A stretch of 34,037 nucleotides of DNA from Actinomycetota bacterium (GTDB taxonomy: Bacteria > Actinomycetota > Acidimicrobiia > IMCC26256 > PALSA-555), in contig VGCA01000010.1 of the NCBI GenBank assembly GCA_016870245.1, positions 1 to 34,037 of the forward strand. Direction: 5' to 3'. The translations under genes and the position numbers were made by a program. Of the stretch, positions 25,964-34,037 are shown in pieces; within the stretch, counting starts at the first letter, position 1, and every line of letters begins with the position of its first letter. The notes below the pieces were generated by a model. It made no database searches. It worked only from the letters and a program-made list of their open reading frames with translations, and was not told the origin of the DNA.

Positions 25964-26686
25964 CTACTCGGCGCCCGTGAAGCTGCGGTAGACGCTGCGC
26001 AGGGTGCGGTCGGTCTCGCTTGCGGTGTTCTGCACCGACTCCTGGGAGCGGGCGACCTGGCGCGGGTCGACGTCGGGCGTGCGCCGCAGGCGGTAGTCGC
26101 TGTCGATCGCGAGACCCAGCGTCTGCAGCGCCCGCCGGGCCTGCTCCGCGGTGTCGGCGGTCGCGTCGTCGGGTGCCGACTGCTCCAGGTCCTCGAACGC
26201 GCGCAGCGACGTGAGGAGCTGCTGGGCGATCTGGCCGCTCGGGGGCGTCCCCTGCGAGAGCAGGCGAGCGGTGGCCCCCGCCTCGGCCGTGGCGTCGGCA
26301 GCCTGCCGCTTCCAGTCGGCGACCAGCTGGCGGGTGGCGCCGCGCTGGCGCGAGACGATCGCGATGATCACCGCGAGCGCCGCGATCACGAGGACGCCGA
26401 CGGCGATCGGGATCCACGGGATGCTGCTGCCGCCGTCGTCGTCGGCGGTAGCGGGCGTGATCGGAACGGTGGTGCCGACGGGCGCAACCGTGGTGGCGGT
26501 CGCCGGCTGGGTGCCCGGCGAGACGGTCGAGGCCGGCGTGGTGACGGGGACCGTGGTCGGCGTGGTGGTGGTCGGCGGCGCCACCGTGGTGGTCGTCGTC
26601 TGCGCTCCGGCCAGGGTCGCGGGCAGCACGACGGTCAGGGCCATGAGCGTGGCGGCGACGAGATGGAGGAGGCGGTGGCGGCGCAT
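25964..26686 (-). CDS. Secreted/membrane-anchored Thr-rich hypothetical protein
   Basis: MRRHRLLHLVAATLMALTVVLPATLAGAQ signal peptide, TTTTTVAPPTTTTPTTVPVTTP region, single TM (IPWIPIAVGVLVIAALAVIIAIVS), helical C-terminus. Confidence 0.8.
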   Translation of the reverse strand: MRRHRLLHLVAATLMALTVVLPATLAGAQTTTTTVAPPTTTTPTTVPVTTPASTVSPGTQPATATTVAPVGTTVPITPATADDDGGSSIPWIPIAVGVLVIAALAVIIAIVSRQRGATRQLVADWKRQAADATAEAGATARLLSQGTPPSGQIAQQLLTSLRAFEDLEQSAPDDATADTAEQARRALQTLGLAIDSDYRLRRTPDVDPRQVARSQESVQNTASETDRTLRSVYRSFTGAE

Positions 26687-26804
26687 GGGTGCTCCCGACG
26701 ACCGGACGAGGCGCTGGACGCACATACGGTAGAGCGACGACACCCCGGGTGGAGGGATCGGCCGCCCCACCCGGTGTGTCGCGACGGTCACGGGTGATCG
26801 GTGG

Positions 26805-27707
26805 TCAGCGACCGAGACCGGCGTCGAGGTCGTACTCGGCCCAGCGCTCCATCACCCGCACCACGTCGATCAGGTCGGCATCGGAGCCGGCCTCGGCCCG
26901 GGCGGCCCGCATCACCTGGGCGCAGGCCGCGGCGATCGGCATCGGGACCTTGTGCTCGGTCGCCACGCCCGTGGCGACGCCCCAGTCCTTCACGGCGAGG
27001 TCGACCGCGAAGCCGAACGGGCGGCGGCCGTCGTCACCCAGGAGGAAGTGGCTCCACGTGCGCAGCTCGAGCACCTCGGCCACCTGCCGGGGGTCGAGGC
27101 CGGCGCGGCCGCACAGGAGCAGCGCCTCGATCTCGAGCAGCATCTTGCCCTGGTTGGAGAGGTTGAGCGCCGTCTTCATCGCGTGCCCGGTGCCGGGACC
27201 ACCGCAGTGCCAGACCTGGGCGCCGAGCACGTCGAGGAGCGGCTGGACCCGGGAGAACGCCGCTTCGTCGCCCCCGACCATGATCTTGAGGGTCCCGGCG
27301 AGCGCGCCCGGGGGCCCGCCGCTGATGCCGGCATCGAGGTAGGCGCTGGACGCGGACTGCACCGTGGCGGCGATGGCCCGGCTCACGGCCGGCTCTCCGG
27401 AGGTGGTGTCGATCACGACCGTCGCGGGACGGAGCGCGTCGAGGGCGTCGCCGATCACCGTCTGCACGTCCGGTGACGTCGGCAGCGACACGAGCACGAC
27501 GTCGGCGCCGGCGAGGAGCTCGTGGGCCGACGGCGCGACCGGCGCGCCGTCGGCGGCGAGTGCGTCGGTCGCCGGGGCGTGCGCGTCGAACACCCGGGCC
27601 GTGGTGCCGGCAGCGCGGAGGCAGCGCCACATCCCGGCGCCCATGCGACCGACGCCGATGATGCCGATGGCGCCGAGACCCGAGAGGGGTGATGCGGAGT
27701 CCGTCAT
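26805..27707 (-). CDS. NAD(P)-dependent oxidoreductase, 3-hydroxyisobutyrate dehydrogenase-like
   Basis: IGIIGVGRMGAGMWRCLRAAGTTARVFDAH, DAGISGGPPGALAGTLKIMVGGDEAAF, GPGTGHAMKTALNLSNQGKML. Confidence 0.93.
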   Translation of the reverse strand: MTDSASPLSGLGAIGIIGVGRMGAGMWRCLRAAGTTARVFDAHAPATDALAADGAPVAPSAHELLAGADVVLVSLPTSPDVQTVIGDALDALRPATVVIDTTSGEPAVSRAIAATVQSASSAYLDAGISGGPPGALAGTLKIMVGGDEAAFSRVQPLLDVLGAQVWHCGGPGTGHAMKTALNLSNQGKMLLEIEALLLCGRAGLDPRQVAEVLELRTWSHFLLGDDGRRPFGFAVDLAVKDWGVATGVATEHKVPMPIAAACAQVMRAARAEAGSDADLIDVVRVMERWAEYDLDAGLGR

Positions 27708-27780
27708 GCGCGCAACCTAGACCGGACGCGCCGGGAGCGGCCACGAACCCGGGGTGTCCCGGGGCCTGGTGTCGCTCAGC

Positions 27781-27839
27781 GACGCATCGTCGGACGGTGC
27801 GTCCGCAGACCGACGCCTGGCGTCGGCGGGGGACGCATC
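27781..27839. terminator. Cluster of overlapping/tandem hairpins
   Basis: GACGCATCGT-CGG-ACGGTGCGTC (27781-27803, one G-U); CCGACGCC-T-GGCGTCGG (27810-27826); GGACGCA (27831-27837) can alternatively pair with TGCGTCC (27798-27804). Confidence 0.5.
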
Positions 27840-28635
27840 ACCAGAGGGACTCGGGGGTAGTGGTGCGGCCGACGGGGGCGGGGACGAAGGGGGCGGCGAG
27901 CAGCACGCGGCCGGTGCCCGAGGCGGCGAGCGCGTCGCCCAGCGGGGCGAAGTGGGTGGCCCAGCACTCCCGGGGGTCGGTGTCGGTGAAGCAGACGACG
28001 AACAGGCGCTCGCCGACCCCCTCCACCTCGGGGTAGGCGGCCGGCCACCAGGCCTCCTTCGGGCGGGGGGCGAACGCCGTGACCAACGCGACCGGCGACC
28101 CAGCGAGTCTCGGGGCGAGGTAGGTGTCCAGGAGCCAGTCGCCGAGCGCGGCGACCGAGCCGTCGGCGGTCCGCTCGACCACGAGCAGCACCGCGCCGGG
28201 GAAGTGGTGGGCGAGCGCGAGCACCGGTGGCACGCCGTCGGTCTCGCGTGACACCGAGCGCGAGAAGTCGTAGGTGGTCGCGGTGACGGCCTCGCGGTCG
28301 GCGAAGTTGCGGTCCTGCACGGCGATGTCGGCCATCGCCTCGGTGACCCAGGCCTGCTGCTCGGCCAACCGGTCGCGCTGGATCCAGAACAGCATCATGA
28401 ACGACCCGCGCGTGGCCGGGCCGAACGGACCGTCGGCCGGGTAGCGCAACGCCTTCAGGTCGCGGTCGGCGACCCAGCGCATCCCGCCGATCGTCCAAGG
28501 TGCCATCGTCCCGGCCGCCAGCATGTGGTCGGCCTCGTACCACGCGTTGAACGCCGCCTCGCGCCCGCGCACCGGGTCGTGGAGGGCGATGATGGCGTGG
28601 CCGACGGCCGGCGGCCGGTGCACGGAGTCGGCCAT
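27838..28635 (-). CDS. Hypothetical protein with EthD/ABM-like dimeric alpha-beta-barrel features
   Basis: MADSVHRPPAVGHAIIALHDPVRGREAAFNAWYEADHMLAAGTMAPWTIGGMRW...; 11 nt downstream of the YhdH-like stop. Confidence 0.75.
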   Translation of the reverse strand: MADSVHRPPAVGHAIIALHDPVRGREAAFNAWYEADHMLAAGTMAPWTIGGMRWVADRDLKALRYPADGPFGPATRGSFMMLFWIQRDRLAEQQAWVTEAMADIAVQDRNFADREAVTATTYDFSRSVSRETDGVPPVLALAHHFPGAVLLVVERTADGSVAALGDWLLDTYLAPRLAGSPVALVTAFAPRPKEAWWPAAYPEVEGVGERLFVVCFTDTDPRECWATHFAPLGDALAASGTGRVLLAAPFVPAPVGRTTTPESLW

Positions 28636-28646
28636 CGCGCGCCTGC

Positions 28647-29636
28647 TCAGCGCGCCGTGTCGACGAGGACCCGGCCGCGCACCTGCCCGGCGAGGATCTG
28701 CGCGCCGGCGGCGGGGAGGTCGTCGAGGCCGGCGACGGTGGTGGCCGCGCCGAAGAACGCCGGATCGCACAGCTCCCCGAGCCGCTGCCACTGCGGCGCC
28801 CGCCGCTCGGCCGGCACGCTCACGGAGTCGACCCCGAGCAGACGCACGCTGCGCAGGATGAACGGCAGCACCGACGTCGGCACGTCGTTGCCGGCGGTGT
28901 TGCCGCAGGCGGCGACCGAGCCGCCGTAGCGCATCTCGGCGCACACGTGGGCGAGCGTCGCGCCCCCCACCGCGTCGACGCAGCCGGCCCACCGCTCCGA
29001 CAGCAGCGGCTTCTCGGGCGGCGCCCCGATCTCGTCGCGGCCGATCACCTGGGCGGCGCCGATCTCGCGCAGATACGACTCCGTCTCGGGCCGCCCGGTC
29101 GACGCCGTCACCTCGTATCCGAGCTTCGCCAGCAGATGCACCGCGTAGGTGCCGACGCCGCCGGCGGCGCCGGTGCAGAGCACGGGCCCGGAGTCGGGGC
29201 GCACGCCGTCGCGCTCCAGCGCGTCGACGCACAGCATCGCCGTGAGCCCGGCGGTCCCGATCTCCATCGTCTGGCGCGTCGTGAGCGAGTCGGGCACCTT
29301 CACCAGCCACTCCGACTTGACCCGGGCCCGCTGTGCGTAGCCGCCCCACCACCGCTCGCCGACGAAGAACCCGGTGCAGACCACACGGTCGCCCGGGGCG
29401 AAGCGGTCGGAGTCGGACGTCACGACCGTGCCCGCGAGGTCGACGCCGGGGACGTGCGGGAAGGTCCGCACGAGGCGACCGACCCCGCCGAGGACCATCC
29501 CGTCCTTGTAGTTCAGCGACGACCACTCGACGTCGACCGTGACGTCGGCGTCGGGCAGGGCATCGTCGTCGAGCACCTGGACGGTGGCGTTGAGCGCGTC
29601 GTCGATCTGGTCGAGGACGAGGGCGCGGAAGCTCAT
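28647..29636 (-). CDS. Zinc-less MDR-type quinone oxidoreductase (YhdH/AcuI, acrylyl-CoA-reductase-like)
   Basis: MSFRALVLDQ...WSSLNYKDGMVLGGVGRLVRTFPHVPGVDLAGTV, GTAGLTAMLCVDAL, VLCTGAAGGVGTYAVHLLAKLGYEVTASTGR. Confidence 0.93.
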   Translation of the reverse strand: MSFRALVLDQIDDALNATVQVLDDDALPDADVTVDVEWSSLNYKDGMVLGGVGRLVRTFPHVPGVDLAGTVVTSDSDRFAPGDRVVCTGFFVGERWWGGYAQRARVKSEWLVKVPDSLTTRQTMEIGTAGLTAMLCVDALERDGVRPDSGPVLCTGAAGGVGTYAVHLLAKLGYEVTASTGRPETESYLREIGAAQVIGRDEIGAPPEKPLLSERWAGCVDAVGGATLAHVCAEMRYGGSVAACGNTAGNDVPTSVLPFILRSVRLLGVDSVSVPAERRAPQWQRLGELCDPAFFGAATTVAGLDDLPAAGAQILAGQVRGRVLVDTAR

Positions 29637-30670
29637 GCGGACTCCTGGGTCGGTCGGTCGGTCGTTGGTGCGGTCAGGCGGTCGGCACGGGTGGCCTCCA
29701 CGCGGGCCCGGGCCTTCTCGACGTACTCGGGGTCGGCATCGATGCACACGAAGTGCCGCCCGGTCTGGAGGGCGGCGACCGCAACGGTCGCGACGCCGCC
29801 GAAGGGGTCGAGGACGGTGTCGCCCTTGAACGTGAACAGCTCGATGCACCGGCGCGGCAGCTCCACCGGGAACGGGGCCGGATGACCGACCCTGCGGGCC
29901 GACTCCGGAGCGAAGCGCCACGTGTCGATCGTGAGCTCGCGGAACTCGTCGGGCGAGATCGTGTCCTCGAACGGGAGCCCCCTGGCCTCCCGCTGGCGCT
30001 TCGTGAGCGCGCGGCCGAAACGGCCCTTCGAGGCCACGATGATCCGCTCGGTCACGTCGCGCAGCACGGGGTTCGATGCCGACGCGTAGGAGCCCCACGC
30101 ACACGAGCTGTTGAGCCCCGCGCCCTTGATCCACACGATCTCGCCGCGCAGCAGGTATCCGAGGTCGTCCTGGAGGATCGTGACGATGTCACCGGCCAGC
30201 GACCGGTACGGCTTGCGCCCGAGGTTCGCGACGTTGACGGCGATGCGGCCACCGGGCTCGAGCACGCGCCAGCACTCGGCGAACACGTCGCGCAGCATCT
30301 CGAGGTACTCGACGTAGGACGCGGGGACGTGGCCCTCACCGAGCGTGGTCTCGTACTCCTTGCCGGCGAAGTACGGCGGGGAGGTGACGACCAGCGCGAT
30401 CGAGCCGTCGGGGATCGCCGAAAGGTCGCGCGAGTCGCCGAGGAGCACGGAGTCCTTCACGGCGCCCGCGTCGGCGACGGCCTGGTCGTCGAGGATCTTG
30501 GGGGCGGGGAACCGGTCGTAGAACTCCGACGCGTCGTGGCTCTCGCGCTTCGAGGTCCCGAAGCGCGAGGTGGTGGTGGCGCGACGCGCCCCGTCGGTCG
30601 TCTCGGCGGTCTCGTCCGACTCGTCGGGTGCGTCGGCGTCGGGCGGGTCGGCCTCGGCCGGCGCGGTCAT
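29633..30670 (-). CDS. Site-specific DNA methyltransferase (beta-class N4/N6 type)
   Basis: Motif IV TSPPYFAGKEYETTLG precedes motif I DTVLDPFGGVATVAVAALQTGRHFVCIDADPEYVEKA; ATGA overlaps with both neighbours. Confidence 0.92.
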   Translation of the reverse strand: MTAPAEADPPDADAPDESDETAETTDGARRATTTSRFGTSKRESHDASEFYDRFPAPKILDDQAVADAGAVKDSVLLGDSRDLSAIPDGSIALVVTSPPYFAGKEYETTLGEGHVPASYVEYLEMLRDVFAECWRVLEPGGRIAVNVANLGRKPYRSLAGDIVTILQDDLGYLLRGEIVWIKGAGLNSSCAWGSYASASNPVLRDVTERIIVASKGRFGRALTKRQREARGLPFEDTISPDEFRELTIDTWRFAPESARRVGHPAPFPVELPRRCIELFTFKGDTVLDPFGGVATVAVAALQTGRHFVCIDADPEYVEKARARVEATRADRLTAPTTDRPTQESA

Positions 30671-31560
30671 CCGGAGCCGGGTCCGGCGTCGGCGCCAGGC
30701 TCGGGGCGGATCTGCACGCCGGCGGCACGGCCGTCGACGTCGGTGAAGCCGTAGTCGGCTGCGAGGTCGGCCACCGGGAACGCCCGGCCGGTGCGGGTCA
30801 TCACGGCGGGGTCGGACGCCAGGGCGACGACGGCCCGCCCGGTGAAGCGGGGGGACTCGGCGCTCGACAGGTCGAACTCGCCCTCACCGGGCAGTCCGAT
30901 CACGAGGCGTCCGTCGTCGGTCTCGTGGGCGCCCATCGACACCAGCTCGGTGCGGACGAGCCCGGGCCACACCGACACCACGGCGACCCCGTGGTCGGCG
31001 AGGTCGTGGGCGGTGTCGGCCGTCATCTTGTCGAGGGCGGCCTTGCCCACCCCGTAGGGCACGTTGTGGGCGTGCTGGATCGCCCCCGACGACGACACGT
31101 TGACGATCAGCCCGCGCCCGGTCGCGAACAGCAGCGGGGCGGCGAAGCGCGAGGCCACGTAGTGCGACCGCACGCCGATGTCGATGGTCTCGTCCCAGGC
31201 CTCGATCGGGAGGTCCCAGAACGGCCGGCCCAGCCACGGCACCATGGCCGGCGAGGAGAACACGTTGTTGACCAGTACGTCGAGGCGTCCGGCCTCGCGC
31301 TGGACCTGGTCGAAGACGGCCTCCACCTGCCCGTCGACGTGGTGGTCGCAGGCGACGGCGACGCCGCGCCCGCCGAGCGCATCGATCTCGGCCGCGGTCT
31401 CGCCGACGGTCCCGGGCAGCGGGTGCTCACCCGGGGTCACGGTGCGGCCCGTCACGTAGACGGTCGCCCCGGCGGCTCCGAGCTCCATCGCGATGCCCTT
31501 GCCGATCCCCCGGCTCGCGCCGGTGACCAGCGCCACCTTGCCCTCCAGCGGTCGCTCCAC
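30667..31560 (-). CDS. SDR family oxidoreductase
   Basis: LEGKVALVTGASRGIGKGIAMELGAAGATVYVTGRTV, LVNNVFS, VPYGVGKAALDKMTADTAHDL; GTG start. Confidence 0.94.
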   Translation of the reverse strand: MERPLEGKVALVTGASRGIGKGIAMELGAAGATVYVTGRTVTPGEHPLPGTVGETAAEIDALGGRGVAVACDHHVDGQVEAVFDQVQREAGRLDVLVNNVFSSPAMVPWLGRPFWDLPIEAWDETIDIGVRSHYVASRFAAPLLFATGRGLIVNVSSSGAIQHAHNVPYGVGKAALDKMTADTAHDLADHGVAVVSVWPGLVRTELVSMGAHETDDGRLVIGLPGEGEFDLSSAESPRFTGRAVVALASDPAVMTRTGRAFPVADLAADYGFTDVDGRAAGVQIRPEPGADAGPGSG

Positions 31561-31631
31561 CGCAGTTGTGTAGCACGCGATACGGTGCGGCCGCGGCCTG
31601 GACCGCCCGCAGGCCGGCGAACCGAGGGGGA

Positions 31632-32822
31632 GTGGTGGAGTTCAACCCGCTGTCCGACGACTTCTTCGACGACCCGTACGCGACCTACCGCTGGCTGCGC
31701 GACGAGGCGCCCTGCTACCACAACGAGCACTTCGGCTTCTGGGCGCTGTCGCGGTTCGAGGACGTCGCCGCCGCGCACCGCGATTGGCGGACGTTCTCGA
31801 GCGAGCACGGGCTCACGCTCGACCAGCTCACCGACCCGGAGAACAAGTCGAAGGGTCAGAGCATCATCGTGATGGACCCGCCCGCCCACGATCGGATGCG
31901 CCGGCTCGTGAGTCGCGCCTTCACCCCTCGCGCGATCACCCGGATGGAGCCGATCGCGCACGAGATCATCACCGGCCTCCTCGACGACGTGATCGGCGAG
32001 CCGGAGTTCGACGCGGTGCTCGACTTCGCGGCGCCGTTCCCGATCGAGGTGATCTCCGCGATCCTCGGGGTGCCCAAGGCCGACCGGCAGCAGATCCGCC
32101 ACTGGACCGACCTGATGCTGCTGCGGCGCCCCGACGATCCCAAGCCCACGCAGGAGGGGCTGCACGCCGCGCTCGAGCACGTCCTGTACTTCATCGAGCT
32201 GATCCGCGACAAGCGGGCCCACCCGTCCGACGACATGATCTCCCAGCTGATCGAGGTCGAGGTCGAGCTCGACGACGGCTCGCGGCACCGGCTCACCGAC
32301 GAGGAGATCGCCGGCTTCTCGACGCTGCTCGCCGCCGCCGGCGCCGAGACCGTCACGAAGCTGGTGGGGAGCGCCGTCGTCCTCTTCCACCGCAACCCCG
32401 GTGAGTGGCAGAAGCTGCTCGACGACCCGGGCCGGTCGCCGGCGGCGGTCGAGGAGACGCTGCGCTACTGGGCGCCGTCGCAGTACCAGGGCCGGTTCTC
32501 GCACCAGGACTCCGAGTGGCACGGCGTCACGCTGCCGGCCGGCCAGCCGGTGTTCCTGATCACCGGCGCCGCCAACCGCGACGAGCGGGAGTACGAGCGG
32601 CCCGACGTGTTCGACATCGACCGGCCGATCGGGCTGACCCTCGGGCTCGGTCACGGCATCCACTCGTGCCTCGGTGCGGCGCTGGCCCGTCTGGAGAGCC
32701 GCATGGCGATCGAGGAGTGGGCGCGCCGCTTCCCCCGCTACGAGGTCGACGAGGCCCGGTGTGCCCGGGTCAACATGTCGAACGTCGCCGGCTACTCCGA
32801 GGTGCCGGTGCGGGTGGGCTGA
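31632..32822 (+). CDS. Cytochrome P450
   Basis: Heme loop LGLGHGIHSCLGAALARLE, I-helix AAAGAETVTKLVG, K-helix EETLRY; SD GAGGGGG; start GTG 31632 or 31635. Confidence 0.95.
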   Translation: MVEFNPLSDDFFDDPYATYRWLRDEAPCYHNEHFGFWALSRFEDVAAAHRDWRTFSSEHGLTLDQLTDPENKSKGQSIIVMDPPAHDRMRRLVSRAFTPRAITRMEPIAHEIITGLLDDVIGEPEFDAVLDFAAPFPIEVISAILGVPKADRQQIRHWTDLMLLRRPDDPKPTQEGLHAALEHVLYFIELIRDKRAHPSDDMISQLIEVEVELDDGSRHRLTDEEIAGFSTLLAAAGAETVTKLVGSAVVLFHRNPGEWQKLLDDPGRSPAAVEETLRYWAPSQYQGRFSHQDSEWHGVTLPAGQPVFLITGAANRDEREYERPDVFDIDRPIGLTLGLGHGIHSCLGAALARLESRMAIEEWARRFPRYEVDEARCARVNMSNVAGYSEVPVRVG

Positions 32823-34037
32823 TCCGGCGGGCTCCCGGCCCGGACCCGGGTGAGCCGGGTCCCCACGGGGGCCGCGGCGAACTCGTGGACCCGGCGGAGC
32901 ACCGCCGCGGTCCGGACCGCGGCCGAGAGCGCCTCGGCGTCGTCGACCTCGCCCTCGGTGAGGGCCTGCGTGACCATCCCGACCACGGCGTCGGGTGGAG
33001 GGGGCAGGGGTGGGGCCGGGCGCCCCTCGAGCCGGGCGACCAGTGACGCGAGCGCACCGTCGATCCGGTCGGCGTCGTCGACCACCGCCGCCCAGGCGGC
33101 AGGGAGGCGGGTCGCCCGGGCGAGCGGCACCGGCGCGCTCGACCGGGGGTGACCGAGGAACTCCGCGACGTTGGTGGTGAACGCGACGGTGAGCATGATC
33201 CGGGCGCGCTCCCGGTCGCTGAACGCCTGGGGCGCCGAGGTGGTCACGACGTCGAGGACCCGATCGAGATCGGTCACGAGCGCATAGGGCTCGCCGACCG
33301 GGCGCCGGGCGACGGCATCGGCCAGGGACCGGCGCGCGCCGGCGACCACCTCGGCGACGACCTGTGCCGGCGCCCGTCCGGCGCGAGGCCACAGCACGAA
33401 GGTGACGAGCAGCGTCACCGTCGCGCCGATGGTCACGTTGAGCAGGCGGACCTCACCCGTGCGCAGGCCCGCCGGCTCGGTGAGCGTGTACATCGACACG
33501 ACGAGGACGGTGAACGCGGCCGATCCCACCTCCGGCCGGAAGCGGCTGCCGTACGCGGCGAGGAACAGGCCGGCGGCCAAGGCCACCCAGACCACGATCT
33601 CCCTGTGCTCCCCCCACAGCACCACGAGGCTCGAGAGGGCGAAGCCGATGGCCGTGCCCACCACCGTGGTGCGGGCCGAGCGCTTCACCGTGCCGAAGTC
33701 GGCGCGCAGCACCGTGAACGCGCCGAGGGCCACCCAGAACCCGTGTCCGCTGCCCACGCCCTCGAGCACGATGGCCACCGCGATCATGAGCGCGACGGCC
33801 GCGCGGAGCGCGTTCCGGAACCACAGCGAACGGAGTCGGAGCTGGGCGTGCAGCGCCTCCTCCGGGCGGTCCGCGGCCTTCTCGTCGGCGGCGAGCACGT
33901 CGACCTCGGCGACCTCGGTGCCCCGGATCGCGTCGACGTGGGCGGCGACCACGATCGCCGTGCGGGTGACCACCCGGGTGTCGGTCGCGGTCAAGGCGGC
34001 GGCGACGGCCGCCGCCGGCGCGGCCGCCCCGGCGACG
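32792..34037 (-). CDS. FUSC/aromatic-acid-exporter-like membrane protein (5' end outside window)
   Basis: LWFRNALRAAVALMIAVAIVLEGVGSGHGFWVALGAFTVLRADFGTVKRSARTTVVGTAIGFAL...; frame open to the window edge (in-frame ATG at 33994). Confidence 0.82.
   Translation of the reverse strand, partial: VAGAAAPAAAVAAALTATDTRVVTRTAIVVAAHVDAIRGTEVAEVDVLAADEKAADRPEEALHAQLRLRSLWFRNALRAAVALMIAVAIVLEGVGSGHGFWVALGAFTVLRADFGTVKRSARTTVVGTAIGFALSSLVVLWGEHREIVVWVALAAGLFLAAYGSRFRPEVGSAAFTVLVVSMYTLTEPAGLRTGEVRLLNVTIGATVTLLVTFVLWPRAGRAPAQVVAEVVAGARRSLADAVARRPVGEPYALVTDLDRVLDVVTTSAPQAFSDRERARIMLTVAFTTNVAEFLGHPRSSAPVPLARATRLPAAWAAVVDDADRIDGALASLVARLEGRPAPPLPPPPDAVVGMVTQALTEGEVDDAEALSAAVRTAAVLRRVHEFAAAPVGTRLTRVRAGSPPDQPTRTGTSE

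Noticed and set aside
29633-30670. Restriction-modification or BREX/DISARM-type defence system
   Set aside because: Only a methyltransferase is present; neighbours are SDR, YhdH-like and EthD-like proteins, with no nuclease, helicase or ATPase.
31632-32822. Secondary-metabolite biosynthetic cluster around the P450
   Set aside because: No PKS, NRPS, terpene cyclase or tailoring core genes nearby; an SDR plus P450 is not enough.
31452-33392. 646-aa minus-strand ORF
   Set aside because: Antisense to the P450; composition typical of a GC-rich shadow frame.

Overview
This is a GC-rich actinobacterial chromosomal window, probably Acidimicrobiia-like (inferred from coding style only). It is densely coded with about 30 genes. 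I saw no rRNA, transposase, integrase, phage gene or CRISPR array. Gene order: the 3' end of an inositol-monophosphatase-family gene; a WhiB7-type regulator with a long leader; an SDR; tRNA-Val(TAC); a tandem two-domain CaiB/BaiF CoA-transferase; a secreted HExxH protein with InlB-type repeats; a YwiC-like membrane protein; a methyltransferase; a COQ4-like gene with a coupled small partner; an alpha/beta hydrolase; an amidohydrolase; an SDR; an LLM oxidoreductase; an mrp Na+/H+ antiporter operon; a TMEM175-like channel; a second COQ4-like gene with pirin and limonene-epoxide-hydrolase-like genes; a Thr-rich membrane protein; a HIBADH-like dehydrogenase; an operon containing an apparently orphan DNA methyltransferase; a P450; and a FUSC-like protein. 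Two observations stand out. First, the whiB7 leader encodes a 56-aa uORF with a good Shine-Dalgarno, and four segments that can form mutually exclusive terminator and antiterminator helices, like a trp-type attenuator. Second, two paralogous proteins carry the COQ4 HDxxH-x11-E motif although no quinone-ring pathway is visible here; each sits in its own translationally coupled cassette. All family calls come from reading translations and motifs; no database search or folding was run.
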